The notes: generated by a model not told the origin, from the letters alone. A DNA stretch of 64,000 nt from Mucisphaera sp965279675 (GCF_965279675.1 NZ_CBDIIJ010000002.1:1-64000); one strand, 5' to 3'; shown: positions 27,901-36,635, counted from the first letter of the stretch. Numbers and translations are program-made.

Positions 27901-28388
27901 TGGGTGAGGAGGCAACGGCGGTCGGGACGGCTCGGTATGTGGATTCTTCGGTCGAGCGGATGCAGGTGAAGGTCACGGGGTTGGTGGGGACCATGGCTGG
28001 CAGGCGACATGCGGTGGCGGTCAACGGGGTGGAGCTGCCCCTGACGGCGACGGGTCGTCAGGGTGAGTTTGTCGCGGGCTTGAGGTACCGGGCCTGGCAG
28101 CCCCCCAGTTGTCTGCACCCAACGATACCGGTGCACGCGCCGCTGGTGTTTGATCTGGTGGATACCTGGGCGGGTCGTTCGATTGGGGGCTGCACCTATC
28201 ACGTGACGCACCCGGGTGGTCGGAACTACGAGGTCTTCCCTGTGAATGCCCTGGAGGCTGAGGCACGTCGGGCGAACCGGTTTTTTGCACACGGGCATAC
28301 GCCCGGTTCGTTTGCGATGCGGCCGACGGAGCGGAGTGAGGAGATGCCGGTGACGCTTGATTTGCGTCGGGTGCGTTGGGAGCGTTAG
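24936..28388 (+). CDS. Transglutaminase-like protease fused to DUF2126
   Basis: A 1,150-residue protein. Residues 1-about 95 are the bacterial transglutaminase N-terminal region (HHWTRYRYDRLVELGPQVVR). The transglutaminase core has the triad Cys188 (GVGSCRDYAW), His239 (DLHAWVEVY) and Asp255 (WVGLDATSG). From about 310 to the end is DUF2126, with MGGEPTFVSIDD, EVNIHPSSSWGDL, GRHTGTGGGNHVVVG and RFWEVPGKHHLIRWG. It precedes the ATP-grasp/alpha-E and second transglutaminase genes, a widespread but uncharacterised gene set proposed to build or cut peptide-like tags. No signal peptide. Ends in TAG. Confidence 0.85.
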   Translation: MAIRIGLHHWTRYRYDRLVELGPQVVRLRPAAHCRTGVLSYGMRVEVGEGEAEPFINWQQDPQGNYLARLVFPKPVTAFGVAVDVVADMMVINPFDFFLEKTAEHYPFNYEPGLARELRPYLETLGPEEGCGRLFEEMLAGVDLSEQATVDFLVDVNRMVEERLDYSLRFDPGIQSPEETLERGVGSCRDYAWLLVQLLRRCGLAARFVSGYSIQLVADMKPIDEGAPAGVAEDVADLHAWVEVYLPGAGWVGLDATSGMLCGEGHLPLACSPDPGSAAPISGTLGDCEVSFEYGLDVTRVHEDPRVTKPYTEETWAAIDRVGHEVDRRLEAGDVRLTMGGEPTFVSIDDQAGATWNTDAVGGGKRRFAERLVRGLRERFAPGSLLHVGQGKWYPGEPLPRWELGVYWRRDGKPVWGREDLLADESRNDGFGHSDARRFLERLSRRLRVADGYIRAVYEDADHYRRVRERLPVNVTADDNKLENAEDRERLRRVFERGLTTPVGYVLPLAKVMRGEGSRWQSGMWMVQADSGGRGETQPRGSRKRGGWLRLIPGDSPIGLRLPLESLPWVEEQDYPYVVEADPTASAEVPLPDDWTHGGQRRAVRTEERTGLTQRVHEQVAIGGGNPADAVPGVGQSAKWVIRAAMCVEPRDGRLYVFMPPTRRLEDYLELLSAVESVAAELGTPVVIEGYTPPTDARLLQMKVTPDPGVIEVNIHPSSSWGDLSEVTSSLYEIARSCRLGTEKFQLDGRHTGTGGGNHVVVGAARPLDSPFLRRPDLLRSLLGHWHNHPSLSYLFSGMFIGPTSQAPRVDEGRSDATYELEIAFGQIPGAGEGDVPAWLVDRVFRHLLTDLTGNTHRAEFCIDKLYSPDSATGRLGLVEFRGFEMPPHPRMALTQALLLRALIARFWEVPGKHHLIRWGTMLHDRFLLPHFVEEDFRDVLEDLREHGFGLEAAWYESFFEFRFPRHGTYTCDGVTIELRQAIEPWLTLGEEATAVGTARYVDSSVERMQVKVTGLVGTMAGRRHAVAVNGVELPLTATGRQGEFVAGLRYRAWQPPSCLHPTIPVHAPLVFDLVDTWAGRSIGGCTYHVTHPGGRNYEVFPVNALEAEARRANRFFAHGHTPGSFAMRPTERSEEMPVTLDLRRVRWER

Positions 28389-28499
28389 GAGACTGGCGGT
28401 TCGGGCGAGAGTGGCCGATAGATCGATGCAAGGGAGGGGCGAAGTGTGTTCGTGGTGGGTGTTGCTTATGCCGGCACCGTTGTGGGTTAGAATCAGGGG

Positions 28500-31139
28500 A
28501 TGGGTGTGACGCCGATGAGTGATGCAGGTCCCGTGTCGTTGGTGGGAAGCTATGGCGTCGACGAGGGGGTGTTTGATGAGATGAAAGATGGGGAGGGTCG
28601 CGTGCGGGCGGGATGGGGCTACTTTTCGGATCAGCTGGAGCGGTTGGGTGTGGAGGAGGTCGAACGTCGTTGGCGGGTGGGTCAGCGGATGCTGGCAGAC
28701 AACGGCGTGACGTATCACGTTTATGAGGACCCGCGTGGCATGGATCGGCCATGGGCGCTGGATCCGATTCCGATGATTGTGTCCGCCGAAGAGTGGGCGG
28801 GTATCGAGTCGGGGCTTATTCAGCGGGCGAGGTTGCTCAACGCTGTTTGTGGGGACCTGTATGGGGAGCAGAAGCTGCTGAAGGATGGATCGATTCCTGC
28901 GGAGCTCATCCTCGGGCACCCTAACTTTCTGAGACCTTGTCATGGACTGCGTGTGCCCCGGGATCAGCACCTGATGTTCTACGCGGCGGATTTGGCACGG
29001 TCGCCTGATGGTCGGTGGTGGGTGCTGAATGACCGGACGCAGGCGCCTTCGGGCGCGGGATACGCGGTGGAGAATCGCCTGGTGGTGTCGCGAACGATGT
29101 CGGGCGTGTTTGGTGCGAGTCGTGTGACACGACTGGCCCGATTCTTCGCGCGATTCCGCGAGTCGTTGCGAGCCATGTCGCCTCGGGTGGGCGAGAACCC
29201 GAGGGTGGTGTTGCTGACGCCGGGCCCCTTCAACGAGACTTTTTTCGAGCATGCGTATTTTGCGAGGTATTTGGGCTTCACACTCGCTCAGGGCGATGAC
29301 CTGACTGTCCGGGACGACAAGGTGTTTCTCAAGACGCTGGGAGGGCTGCGTCGGGTGGATGTGGTGCTGCGGCGGCTGGATGACAGCTACTGCGATCCGC
29401 TGGAATTGCGAGGCGATTCGGCGATCGGCGTCCCGGGGCTTGTCCAGGCGGCGTGGTCGGGGAACGTGGTGGTGGCGAACGCTCTGGGCTCGGGTGTGCT
29501 GGAGACGGCTGGGTTGATGCCGTTCACGGAAGGTTTGTGTCGCTCGGTGCTTGGTGAGGAGCAGAAACTATCGAGTGTGGCAACGTGGTGGTGTGGGCAG
29601 CCAAAGGAACTAGCGTATGTGGAAGAGCATTTGCGTCGTCTGGTGATCAAGCCCTCTTTCCCTGGTGCTCCGGCCCCGGGTCTTGGCGGGGTAGCGATTG
29701 ATGCGGTCTTCGGTGATGCACTGGACGCGGCGGGTCGTGAGGAGATGATCGGCCGTATTCGTGAGCGGCCGGAGGCCTATGTTGCGCAGGAGAGCGTCAA
29801 CATCTCGACCTGCCCGGTGTGGGCGCAGGGCGGTCTATCGCCCCGGCACGTGATGCTGCGAGCCTATGTGGCGGCCACGGACGATGGCTACATCGTGATG
29901 CCCGGCGGTTTGACGCGGGTATCGTCGACGCACGACTCACGGGTGACATCCATGCAGCGTGGTGGGGGAAGCAAGGACACGTGGGTGCTGTCGGAAGGAC
30001 CGGTGTCGTCCTTCAGCCTGGTGCGTTCTGAGGGCGGGGGCCGGGTAACGATGCTGGCGAACGATAGTTTCGATCTGCCAAGCCGGATCGCTGACAATCT
30101 TTATTGGTTAGGGCGTTATCTGGAGCGGAGCGAGGGCTTGGTCCGTTTGTTGCGGGCGATTGTCACTCGTATCACGGACGAGGCGGTGGAGGATGAGGGT
30201 CCGGAGGTATCGCGTCTGGTCATGGCGCTGGACGTGTTGACGGGGCAGGAGGAGGCGAGTGAAGAACCTGCCAAGCGGGTGCTGGAGGTGTTGCAGGACG
30301 CTGAGGCGTCCTGGGGTTTGTCGGATGCTCTGCTACGGGTGCGTCGGTTGGCCTCGTTGGCGCGAGACAGGGTGTCGGTGGATGCCTGGCGGGTGCTGAG
30401 CCAGCTGGTCCGGGAGTACGAAGAGGCGATCGCGTCTGGCGTGGGTACCTCGGGTGACTGGGCGGAGGTGATGGATCTCCTGAATCGCTTGCTGGTAACA
30501 CTCGCGGCATTCACAGGGGTGGGGACGGAGTCGATGCTGCGGAATCAGGGCTGGCGTTTCCTGGACATGGGCCGTCGGTTGGAGCGGGCAGTGAGCGTGG
30601 TTTCGCTGCTGCGTCTGCTGACGGTGAATCCGGAGGAGAACGAGGGTCCTGTCTTCGATGCGTTGCTTGAGGTGATGGCCAGCGCCATGAGTTACCGGCA
30701 GCGCTACCTGGCAGTACCGACGGCTTTACCGACGATCGAGATGCTGCTGCTTGACGAGACAAATCCGCGTTCGTGTGCTTACCAGTTGGTGGAACTGGCT
30801 GAGCACCTTGATCAGCTGCCCAGGGCGACGGATGCGCAAAACCGGCGGGGCGAGGACCAGTTGCTGGTGTTGAGGATGCTGACAAACCTGCGCCTGGCAG
30901 ACCCTGTGCGGCTGGCGGGGTTTGATAATGAGGATGCCCGGGATGCACTGGCGTTCGAGTTGATGGGCCTGAGTGCACAGCTGCCAGAGCTATCGGATGC
31001 GATTACTCGTCAGTTCCTGAGCCATAATCTGGTCTCGCGTCGGTTGGGTCAGCGTGAAGCATTGGCGATACGGAGCGGCGATGTCGGAGAGCCGGAGCGT
31101 CTGGGAGCTCTTCGGGAGCGACGTGGGGAGCGTGGATGA
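28500..31139 (+). CDS. Circularly permuted ATP-grasp fused to alpha-E domain
   Basis: An 879-residue fusion. The first ~480 residues are a circularly permuted ATP-grasp ligase, with HVYEDPRGMDRPWALDPIPM, ILGHPNFLRPCHG, VLNDRTQAPSGAGYAVENR, and the nucleotide-binding LVIKPSFPGAPAPG and ISTCPVWAQG. The remainder (from LPSRIADNLYWLGRYLERSE) is the helical alpha-E (DUF403) domain. In many bacteria these are separate genes; here they are one. ATP-grasp enzymes of this group are predicted amide- or peptide-bond-forming ligases, substrate unknown. The stop overlaps the next gene's ATG (ATGA). Confidence 0.85.
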   Translation: MGVTPMSDAGPVSLVGSYGVDEGVFDEMKDGEGRVRAGWGYFSDQLERLGVEEVERRWRVGQRMLADNGVTYHVYEDPRGMDRPWALDPIPMIVSAEEWAGIESGLIQRARLLNAVCGDLYGEQKLLKDGSIPAELILGHPNFLRPCHGLRVPRDQHLMFYAADLARSPDGRWWVLNDRTQAPSGAGYAVENRLVVSRTMSGVFGASRVTRLARFFARFRESLRAMSPRVGENPRVVLLTPGPFNETFFEHAYFARYLGFTLAQGDDLTVRDDKVFLKTLGGLRRVDVVLRRLDDSYCDPLELRGDSAIGVPGLVQAAWSGNVVVANALGSGVLETAGLMPFTEGLCRSVLGEEQKLSSVATWWCGQPKELAYVEEHLRRLVIKPSFPGAPAPGLGGVAIDAVFGDALDAAGREEMIGRIRERPEAYVAQESVNISTCPVWAQGGLSPRHVMLRAYVAATDDGYIVMPGGLTRVSSTHDSRVTSMQRGGGSKDTWVLSEGPVSSFSLVRSEGGGRVTMLANDSFDLPSRIADNLYWLGRYLERSEGLVRLLRAIVTRITDEAVEDEGPEVSRLVMALDVLTGQEEASEEPAKRVLEVLQDAEASWGLSDALLRVRRLASLARDRVSVDAWRVLSQLVREYEEAIASGVGTSGDWAEVMDLLNRLLVTLAAFTGVGTESMLRNQGWRFLDMGRRLERAVSVVSLLRLLTVNPEENEGPVFDALLEVMASAMSYRQRYLAVPTALPTIEMLLLDETNPRSCAYQLVELAEHLDQLPRATDAQNRRGEDQLLVLRMLTNLRLADPVRLAGFDNEDARDALAFELMGLSAQLPELSDAITRQFLSHNLVSRRLGQREALAIRSGDVGEPERLGALRERRGERG

Positions 31140-32017
31140 TGCGTTACCGCGTGCGTCATGAGACGTTGTACGAGTATGCCTCGACGGTCAACCTTGGTCA
31201 TAACCAGGTCTTTTTGTGTCCGAGAGATCTGGCCGGTCAGCGTTGTCTGTCGAACGCGATAAGGATCGACCCGGAGCCAGAGGTTCGTCACCAACGGGTG
31301 GATTACTTCGGTAACACGATGGTGGTGTTCGTGGTCGAGGATCCCCATGAGCGGATGGCGATTATCGCGGAAAGCGATGTGGAGGTGGAGGCACTGAACC
31401 GTGAGCGTGAGCCGGATCTGCCTTGGGAAGAAGTAAGGGGCAGATTGCGGGTGGATCGAGAACGAGCCGGGTTGAGTGCACTGGAGTTCACCTTTGATTC
31501 GCCGCTGGTGCAGATTCATCAGGATGCAACGGCCTACGCGGCGAAGTCTTTTAAGCCGGGCCGGCGTGTCATCGAGTCGGTGCGTGAGTTGACGAGTCGG
31601 ATTCACCAGGATTTTCGTTACGACCCAACGACGACGACGGTGACAACAGCGGTGGACGAGGTATTCGAGCAGCGTTCGGGGGTGTGCCAGGACTTTGCCC
31701 ATCTTCAGATCGCGATGCTGCGGGGTTTGGGGCTGCCCGCTCGTTACGTATCTGGGTATCTGCGGACGTTTCGAGAGGACGAGCCGGATGATCCGGGTTT
31801 GGTGGGTGCGGATGCGTCGCACGCATGGGTGTCGGTGTACGCGGGTGATGGACGTTGGATCGATCTTGATCCGACGAACGATCAACTCGTGGGCGAGCAT
31901 CATGTGACACTGGCCTGGGGTCGGGATTATGGGGATGTCGCGCCGGTCAAGGGCGTCATCGTGGGCGGGGGCGAGCAGACGATTGATGTGGCAGTGTCGG
32001 TTCAGCCAGTTCGCTGA
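31136..32017 (+). CDS. Transglutaminase-like cysteine peptidase
   Basis: A 293-residue protein with an N-terminal transglutaminase N domain (MRYRVRHETLYEYASTVNLG) and a core with the full triad: Cys184 in RSGVCQDFAHL, His229 in DASHAWVSVY, and Asp245 in WIDLDPTND. It lacks a signal peptide. It is translationally coupled to the ATP-grasp/alpha-E gene and shares its core fold with the large gene two positions upstream. The pair of cysteine peptidases plus a ligase points to making and removing the same bond; this is inference. Confidence 0.88.
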   Translation: MMRYRVRHETLYEYASTVNLGHNQVFLCPRDLAGQRCLSNAIRIDPEPEVRHQRVDYFGNTMVVFVVEDPHERMAIIAESDVEVEALNREREPDLPWEEVRGRLRVDRERAGLSALEFTFDSPLVQIHQDATAYAAKSFKPGRRVIESVRELTSRIHQDFRYDPTTTTVTTAVDEVFEQRSGVCQDFAHLQIAMLRGLGLPARYVSGYLRTFREDEPDDPGLVGADASHAWVSVYAGDGRWIDLDPTNDQLVGEHHVTLAWGRDYGDVAPVKGVIVGGGEQTIDVAVSVQPVR

Positions 32018-32127
32018 ACTTTGCTGATGATGGCACTGACCAGCGTTATCGATGTGTGTGCAGCGGTGTGCGATCGTCCCGGTATCCTTATCCGTTTGCG
32101 ACGCTCGTGATTGACGAAGATGGTCGA

Positions 32128-32525
32128 TGATCCTCATCTGTGCCCTTGAGAGTCAGTGACATCAGGGGCTATCGAAACGTCAGCCCTCCGACGAATAAAT
32201 CATTCTTGTAAAGCTGGCACACCTTCCAGATCTACGAGATTTCTGCGCGAAGCCCGCTGCTCACTGATTAATGCTTGTCAATTGATTTTTCGATAGGAAG
32301 TCAAGTACGGTGCAAGGCATCAACATCTTGATGCAGATTTAACATGGGCGAGGAATCATCCCCTCGTGCAGGAAACGCTAACAGGAGCATAGAGGTGTCG
32401 AACATAGTCCTGATTTCTAGTTCTGCCCGCTGAGGGCCAGTGGCTTCGAGACGCCAGCGCAACACCGGCCAACCGGTCAAGGGTTATCCTTGCAAATCTG
32501 TCACGATGATCCAGATTTACATGGT
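32128..32525 (+). repeat. Diverged tandem duplication of about 100 bases
   Basis: Two copies, about 32,128-32,236 and 32,409-32,522, share blocks TGCCC-TGAG-CAGTG, ATCGAAACGTCAGC versus TTCGAGACGCCAGC, and TTGTAAAGCTG versus TTGCAAATCTG, with CCAGAT-TAC at the end. The first copy has about 9 extra bases near its middle. Neither copy is coding. Could be an untranslated structured RNA or a decayed duplication. Confidence 0.4.
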
Positions 32526-32741
32526 TGTTGAGTTGCGCTTCTGTCAATAAAAACCGACCTCTGAGACCCATGACCAACAGCTGGAGCGGCATACGCTCGA
32601 CCTACGTGCACACAATATGTAAGCCCATTCAGGCTATGGCATTACGCCCAGCAGACGACATAGAGGCCACTATCAGCCAGCCAAACATTCAATCACTAGC
32701 CCCATCCCTATCTGATCATAAGTCTCAGTGCTACAAGCAAT

Positions 32742-32784
32742 AGCGGGTGACCGGACTCGAACCGGCGACATTCAGCTTGGGAAG
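32742..32784 (-). other. tRNA-Gly(CCC) 3' half: likely integrase attachment-site copy
   Basis: On the minus strand the sequence runs from the anticodon loop (TTCCCAA with stem half GCTGA) through the T arm (GCCGG-TTCGAGT-CCGGT) and the 3' acceptor strand CACCCGC plus discriminator T, at 32,742. The partner acceptor GCGGGTG, D arm and 5' anticodon stem are absent; the sequence upstream (TTCTT...) cannot pair. A tRNA cut at the anticodon loop is the usual form of an att copy left by a tyrosine-integrase element. From its orientation the intact tRNA would lie to the right, beyond this window. Confidence 0.7.
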
Positions 32785-33114
32785 AAGAAATCCTTAGTTG
32801 CCGCAGAGCTTTGCAAGCCTTGGCCTCTGATGAAGATAGCGCGATTCGCACTCTTCGCACGTTTCGTGTGGCTTCGCACCAGTTCGCTTCTTTCGTAGTA
32901 TTTGCAAGCTTCACCAGCAGCCTAGAACCTGTGGATCGACAGTCCCGATTAGATTATTCGTAAACTCTTATCCAACGCAGGTTTGTTCGCAAACGCTGAC
33001 GCGTCTGTAGTGAATCAATCCGTGCTTTCGCTGTCGCAGCTGGTCGCAGCCTGCCAATTACTGACACTAAAACAGCAATCGACGCTCTGTAGTTACCTGC
33101 TCAGAGTCCTTTCA

Positions 33115-35718
33115 TCAAAATCTGATTCGATAAAGGCAGACTGATCCGAACAGAATGAGTGCTGACATGGGCTCCGGCACGGAAGTCGCCCAGCCGAAGT
33201 TGGATGCGAGCATGGATAGATCGATGAGATCAACAGCCTGATCGCCATTGAGGTCGCCGTCAAGATAGCCTGCGGAAACCCCGCCAAAGTTCCGGACCAG
33301 CGTGCCCAAGTCCCCTAGCCCGATGGCCTGGTCAAGGTTGAGGTCACCTAGACGCGTGCCAGCTATAGTCTCAAGCCATAAGGTCAGGTCGCTCTGATCG
33401 TTCAGGCCGTCGTGGTTGACGTCGTAGTAGAGGTCGATGTCACGGGGCTGATCGAGCATCAGCAGGTCGGCAAGGTCGATTCGCCCATCCTGATCGAAGT
33501 CGCCCTGAACCAGAGGCAGATACACGATTCGAATGTCTTCGACTTGTCCGTAATCTATTGATCTAACTCTATAATCCGTAGTGCTTGAGTCAGCCCACAC
33601 AATGTCCAGTTGAGCGTGCGCTTCGCTGATTCTGATGGCCTTGCCTGTGAAATCGCGATCCAGAACTATGGGTCCATATTCAGAACTGGTGAGTTTAAAG
33701 TCATGGCCATACAGAATCACTATGCCATGATTCTTTGTTATGCCAAAGTTGCCTCCACTGATGTGGGCGACTGCACCCTCGCTAAGATCGTGGATATAAG
33801 TGGAACCACCCGTCATGACCAGGCGGCTGTCCGAATCAAAGTCCGCACCGGTCCATTCATCCTCATGTCGCGTTCTTCCCAGTTCTGTGGCCAGTAAGCC
33901 ATCTCTCACCAGCACATGAGTCGATCCAAACGCGTCGAAGTGTGGGCCCACACGGCCGCCTTCGATCAGGATCTCGGCATTGAACATCTCAAGATTGGAT
34001 CCGATCGATCCACCGCTGAGCACCTCAATCCTGCTGCCCTCGCCTGCATTAAAGTTCGAAGGCAAAGAGCCGCCATCCGAGACGCGCAAGATTTGTGTCG
34101 CGCGAAGTTTATGGTCTGAGTGCGGCTCAGACACCTCAAGCAGACCGGGTGTTGCCGGCTCAGGTGATGCCTGTCGAAAGATGATCGATTCTCCAAGATG
34201 GTCACCCTCCCACTCTTCGTAATAGCTCGTGAACCGCTCATGTCCATCCCTGAGTGAGAAGGCGAAGGGTGTGCCATCCTTGAACACCCCCGTGAGAAGA
34301 GCATTGGTCGATGATGCAAAAGGCCGTCTAAACAGACGATAGTGTGTCCCTTCAGGATTAGTCAGTGCTACAGGCTCTCCGTTGATTCGAAAATCATCAC
34401 CCTCGAAGATCATCTCTCTTGCATTTAGTGGCATCTCATCCCAGTAGGTGCCGCCCGACAGCTTCCAACTCGAGCCTTCGTGCCCGTAAGTTGACCATCT
34501 GGCATCGAGTTCACCGCCGGTTACATTAAGGTTGGCTGAGACCGCGCTACGTAGAGTGAGCATCCCTTCATGAAGATTGATGACAGATGATTCAGAACTG
34601 GGATGCGATATCAAGTTGCGTATACTCCCCTGTGTGATATCGACAGTTGCTGCTTCATAGACCTCAAGCGTTCCAATATTGGCCCCGGCGACCCTGACAC
34701 TACCAGCGTAGCTCCGGATTAGATCCAGATCGCTCCCCTCTAGAGCAATGACGAGCGACTCGGGGGCGGCATCGAGCAAGCCCCGATAGGGTTCTGAAGA
34801 ATCGAGCACCAGGGTCTGGTGCTCTCGAACTCCCTGACGAGGAATACCATCGATACTGGCAACCAGAACCTTCTGAAGGACTGGCGGTGGATTATGCTGA
34901 TGCAGCACCAGAGACTCGCCATTTAAACGATGCATGAAAACAGAGCCATCAGAGAGGGTAGCGTATAGGTTCCCTGTAACCGCTGAGCCCGAGAGAGTCT
35001 GGCCGTATAACGAGGGATTCACAGGCTGATGACCGATCCTAAACTCACTACCGTAGACCTCAAGGCGATCACTCAGGAGCAGATCGCGTACCGAACCGCC
35101 GCGGACCACAGCCTGCTCATTCGACTCGTTGCCATGAGTACTTCCACTGGTATTTATGCCCCAGTATGTGCCGCCGTGAATTTCAATCGAGCCTTTGAGG
35201 TGTCGTAAATAGCTGATCGTCCCATCCATCATTGTCACCCGATGAGATGACGCTTGGCGACCGCCAAGACGACCGCCAAGGAGTTCAATATGACCGCCCT
35301 GGATGACCACATTCGAGTTTGTGCCTACCAGACCATCGACCACGCCTCCTGGGTAGACATGGACGATGGCCTCGTCAGGAATGAAGTAGCCAAAAGTGGT
35401 GCGACTGCCGTCATTCCTGTTACGGTTACCAAGTAGCGCCCCGTCATAAAGATTGATCAAGGAGCCTTTGAAATCAACAACAGCCGTATGGTTCCCCGTT
35501 GGCCCAAAGATCTCGAACGAGTTCCCGACGACCCCTCCAGCTAGAACATCAATGACGAGATCAGGCCCGAGCGTGAAGCTCTGGCCCTCGAAGACGCCTG
35601 CAGCAAGCTCGATCTCGGTAATGACTTGGCCTTCGCCAACCACAATGCGCTCTGCAGCACTTGTACTTGCGAAGCAGAGTGTTAGGACGAGCATCCCTGG
35701 AAGCCACCGGTAGCGCAT
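33115..35718 (-). CDS. Large secreted dockerin-repeat protein, repetitive beta structure
   Basis: 867 residues with a signal peptide (about 1-22, ending STSAAE). A long beta-solenoid-like region follows, rich in short repeats such as GGVVDGLVGTNSNVVIQGG, each listing glycine turns. The C-terminal ~140 residues carry four EF-hand/dockerin-like repeats (GDFDQDGRIDLADLL, DVNHDGLNDQSDLTLW, GDLNLDQAIGLGDL, GDLNGDQAVDLIDLSMLASN), then VPEP and a hydrophobic tail ending YRIRF. Start at 35,718 is preferred: purine-rich AGGGAAAGGGG precedes it and the signal peptide begins there. No catalytic domain is recognised. Lower GC than the dockerin gene at 11 kb. Confidence 0.7.
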   Translation of the reverse strand: MRYRWLPGMLVLTLCFASTSAAERIVVGEGQVITEIELAAGVFEGQSFTLGPDLVIDVLAGGVVGNSFEIFGPTGNHTAVVDFKGSLINLYDGALLGNRNRNDGSRTTFGYFIPDEAIVHVYPGGVVDGLVGTNSNVVIQGGHIELLGGRLGGRQASSHRVTMMDGTISYLRHLKGSIEIHGGTYWGINTSGSTHGNESNEQAVVRGGSVRDLLLSDRLEVYGSEFRIGHQPVNPSLYGQTLSGSAVTGNLYATLSDGSVFMHRLNGESLVLHQHNPPPVLQKVLVASIDGIPRQGVREHQTLVLDSSEPYRGLLDAAPESLVIALEGSDLDLIRSYAGSVRVAGANIGTLEVYEAATVDITQGSIRNLISHPSSESSVINLHEGMLTLRSAVSANLNVTGGELDARWSTYGHEGSSWKLSGGTYWDEMPLNAREMIFEGDDFRINGEPVALTNPEGTHYRLFRRPFASSTNALLTGVFKDGTPFAFSLRDGHERFTSYYEEWEGDHLGESIIFRQASPEPATPGLLEVSEPHSDHKLRATQILRVSDGGSLPSNFNAGEGSRIEVLSGGSIGSNLEMFNAEILIEGGRVGPHFDAFGSTHVLVRDGLLATELGRTRHEDEWTGADFDSDSRLVMTGGSTYIHDLSEGAVAHISGGNFGITKNHGIVILYGHDFKLTSSEYGPIVLDRDFTGKAIRISEAHAQLDIVWADSSTTDYRVRSIDYGQVEDIRIVYLPLVQGDFDQDGRIDLADLLMLDQPRDIDLYYDVNHDGLNDQSDLTLWLETIAGTRLGDLNLDQAIGLGDLGTLVRNFGGVSAGYLDGDLNGDQAVDLIDLSMLASNFGWATSVPEPMSALILFGSVCLYRIRF

Positions 35719-35828
35719 GGAGAAACCCCTTTCCCTGCCGTTATCGGGCAAAGGTGTCAAACAAGCCCACAATACAGGGTCTGCAGTTCACAACACAGGG
35801 AACCGCCAGATTAGTCTGAAGTTGGTTC

Positions 35829-36500
35829 TCACTGGGATCTGACTCGCCACCACAAGTGGTACCAGATGCTATCTCGGATCGAGGTGGGTGTGAATCGTGG
35901 CCGCCCGGCGTAGGGCCGCAGCCCCGGAGCCAGACGGCCACGGGCAGATCGCTTCGGTGCTGGCGGGTGGTAGTTCAGGGCCGAGTGAGGCCGAATCGTG
36001 TTGTATGTGACCCGCCATCGTTCGATCAGCACCCTGGCTTCGAGCAGGGTGTCGAAGATCTCAAGGTTCAGCAGTTCATCTCTGAGCTTGCCGTTAAAGC
36101 TCTCGACGTAACCGTTCTTCCAAGGGCTCCCCGGCACGATGAAGAGGGTATTCACACCCACCTTCGCCAGCTACTCACGGACCGCTTTGGCCGCAAACTC
36201 GCTGCCATTGTCAATGCGGATGTGATCCGGCACGCCTCGCGTGCTCATCAGCCAGGCAAGACGCTCGAGCACGTCCTAGTGGCTGAGCCGACGGGCCACA
36301 TCAAACGACAGATACTCGCGGGTCAACTCGTCGACAATCACCACCAGGCGAAGTACCCGGCCATCATGAGTCCGGGTCTGGACGAAGTCGTACGCCCAGA
36401 CGTGGTCCTTGTGTGTCGGTCGAAGCCGGATGCACGACCCGTCATTGAGCCACATAACCTGCCCCCGTGTTTCATACCACCACTTGGTTGTACCACGAAG
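35829..36500 (-). pseudogene. IS3-family transposase remnant (orfB, DDE integrase)
   Basis: The reading frame keeps the DDE integrase core: first Asp in DHVWAYDFV, second in HIRIDNGSEF, and the Glu in WKNGYVESFNGKLRDE, typical of IS3-family OrfB. It ends with a short variable C-terminus at 35,829. Two in-frame TAG codons (36,171-36,173 where relatives have Trp; 36,276-36,278) break it, and neither orfA nor the N-terminus of orfB is visible upstream. It marks a past insertion between the dockerin gene and the glucuronate-isomerase-like gene. Confidence 0.75.
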
Positions 36501-36635
36501 CGAGCCAGGTCATTAAGTCATGTATTGGGTTCATTGTGTCTATGGCAGTTTAGAAACAAGCAGAGTGTCAGTGATTAGCATTATCAAGAATGAGTATCAA
36601 GAGTAGGTAGGGATAGATGAGAGGCTCACGGTTTC

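Larger units (their letters stand above)
32018..33114. other. 1.1 kb non-coding boundary region
   Basis: No gene is visible. It holds a diverged direct repeat (left) and a tRNA-Gly 3' half (centre). Between the tRNA fragment and the dockerin gene the minus strand (32,914 to 32,785) reads a short basic, Arg/Lys/Ala-rich peptide running straight into the tRNA fragment. It resembles the low-complexity tails of some planctomycete integrases, but is too short to call. Base composition drops across this region. Confidence 0.5.

Noticed and set aside
27756..29252. 498-codon minus-strand open frame across the DUF2126 and ATP-grasp genes
   Set aside because: Arg/His/Pro-rich composition and no homology features; shadow of two well-supported plus-strand genes.
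32742..32784. Functional tRNA gene
   Set aside because: No 5' acceptor strand, D arm or 5' anticodon stem; only the 3' half is present.
32708..32914. Small basic protein ending in the tRNA fragment
   Set aside because: It runs through the tRNA-Gly 3' half and lacks any domain. It could be an integrase tail, but the evidence is too thin to call a gene.
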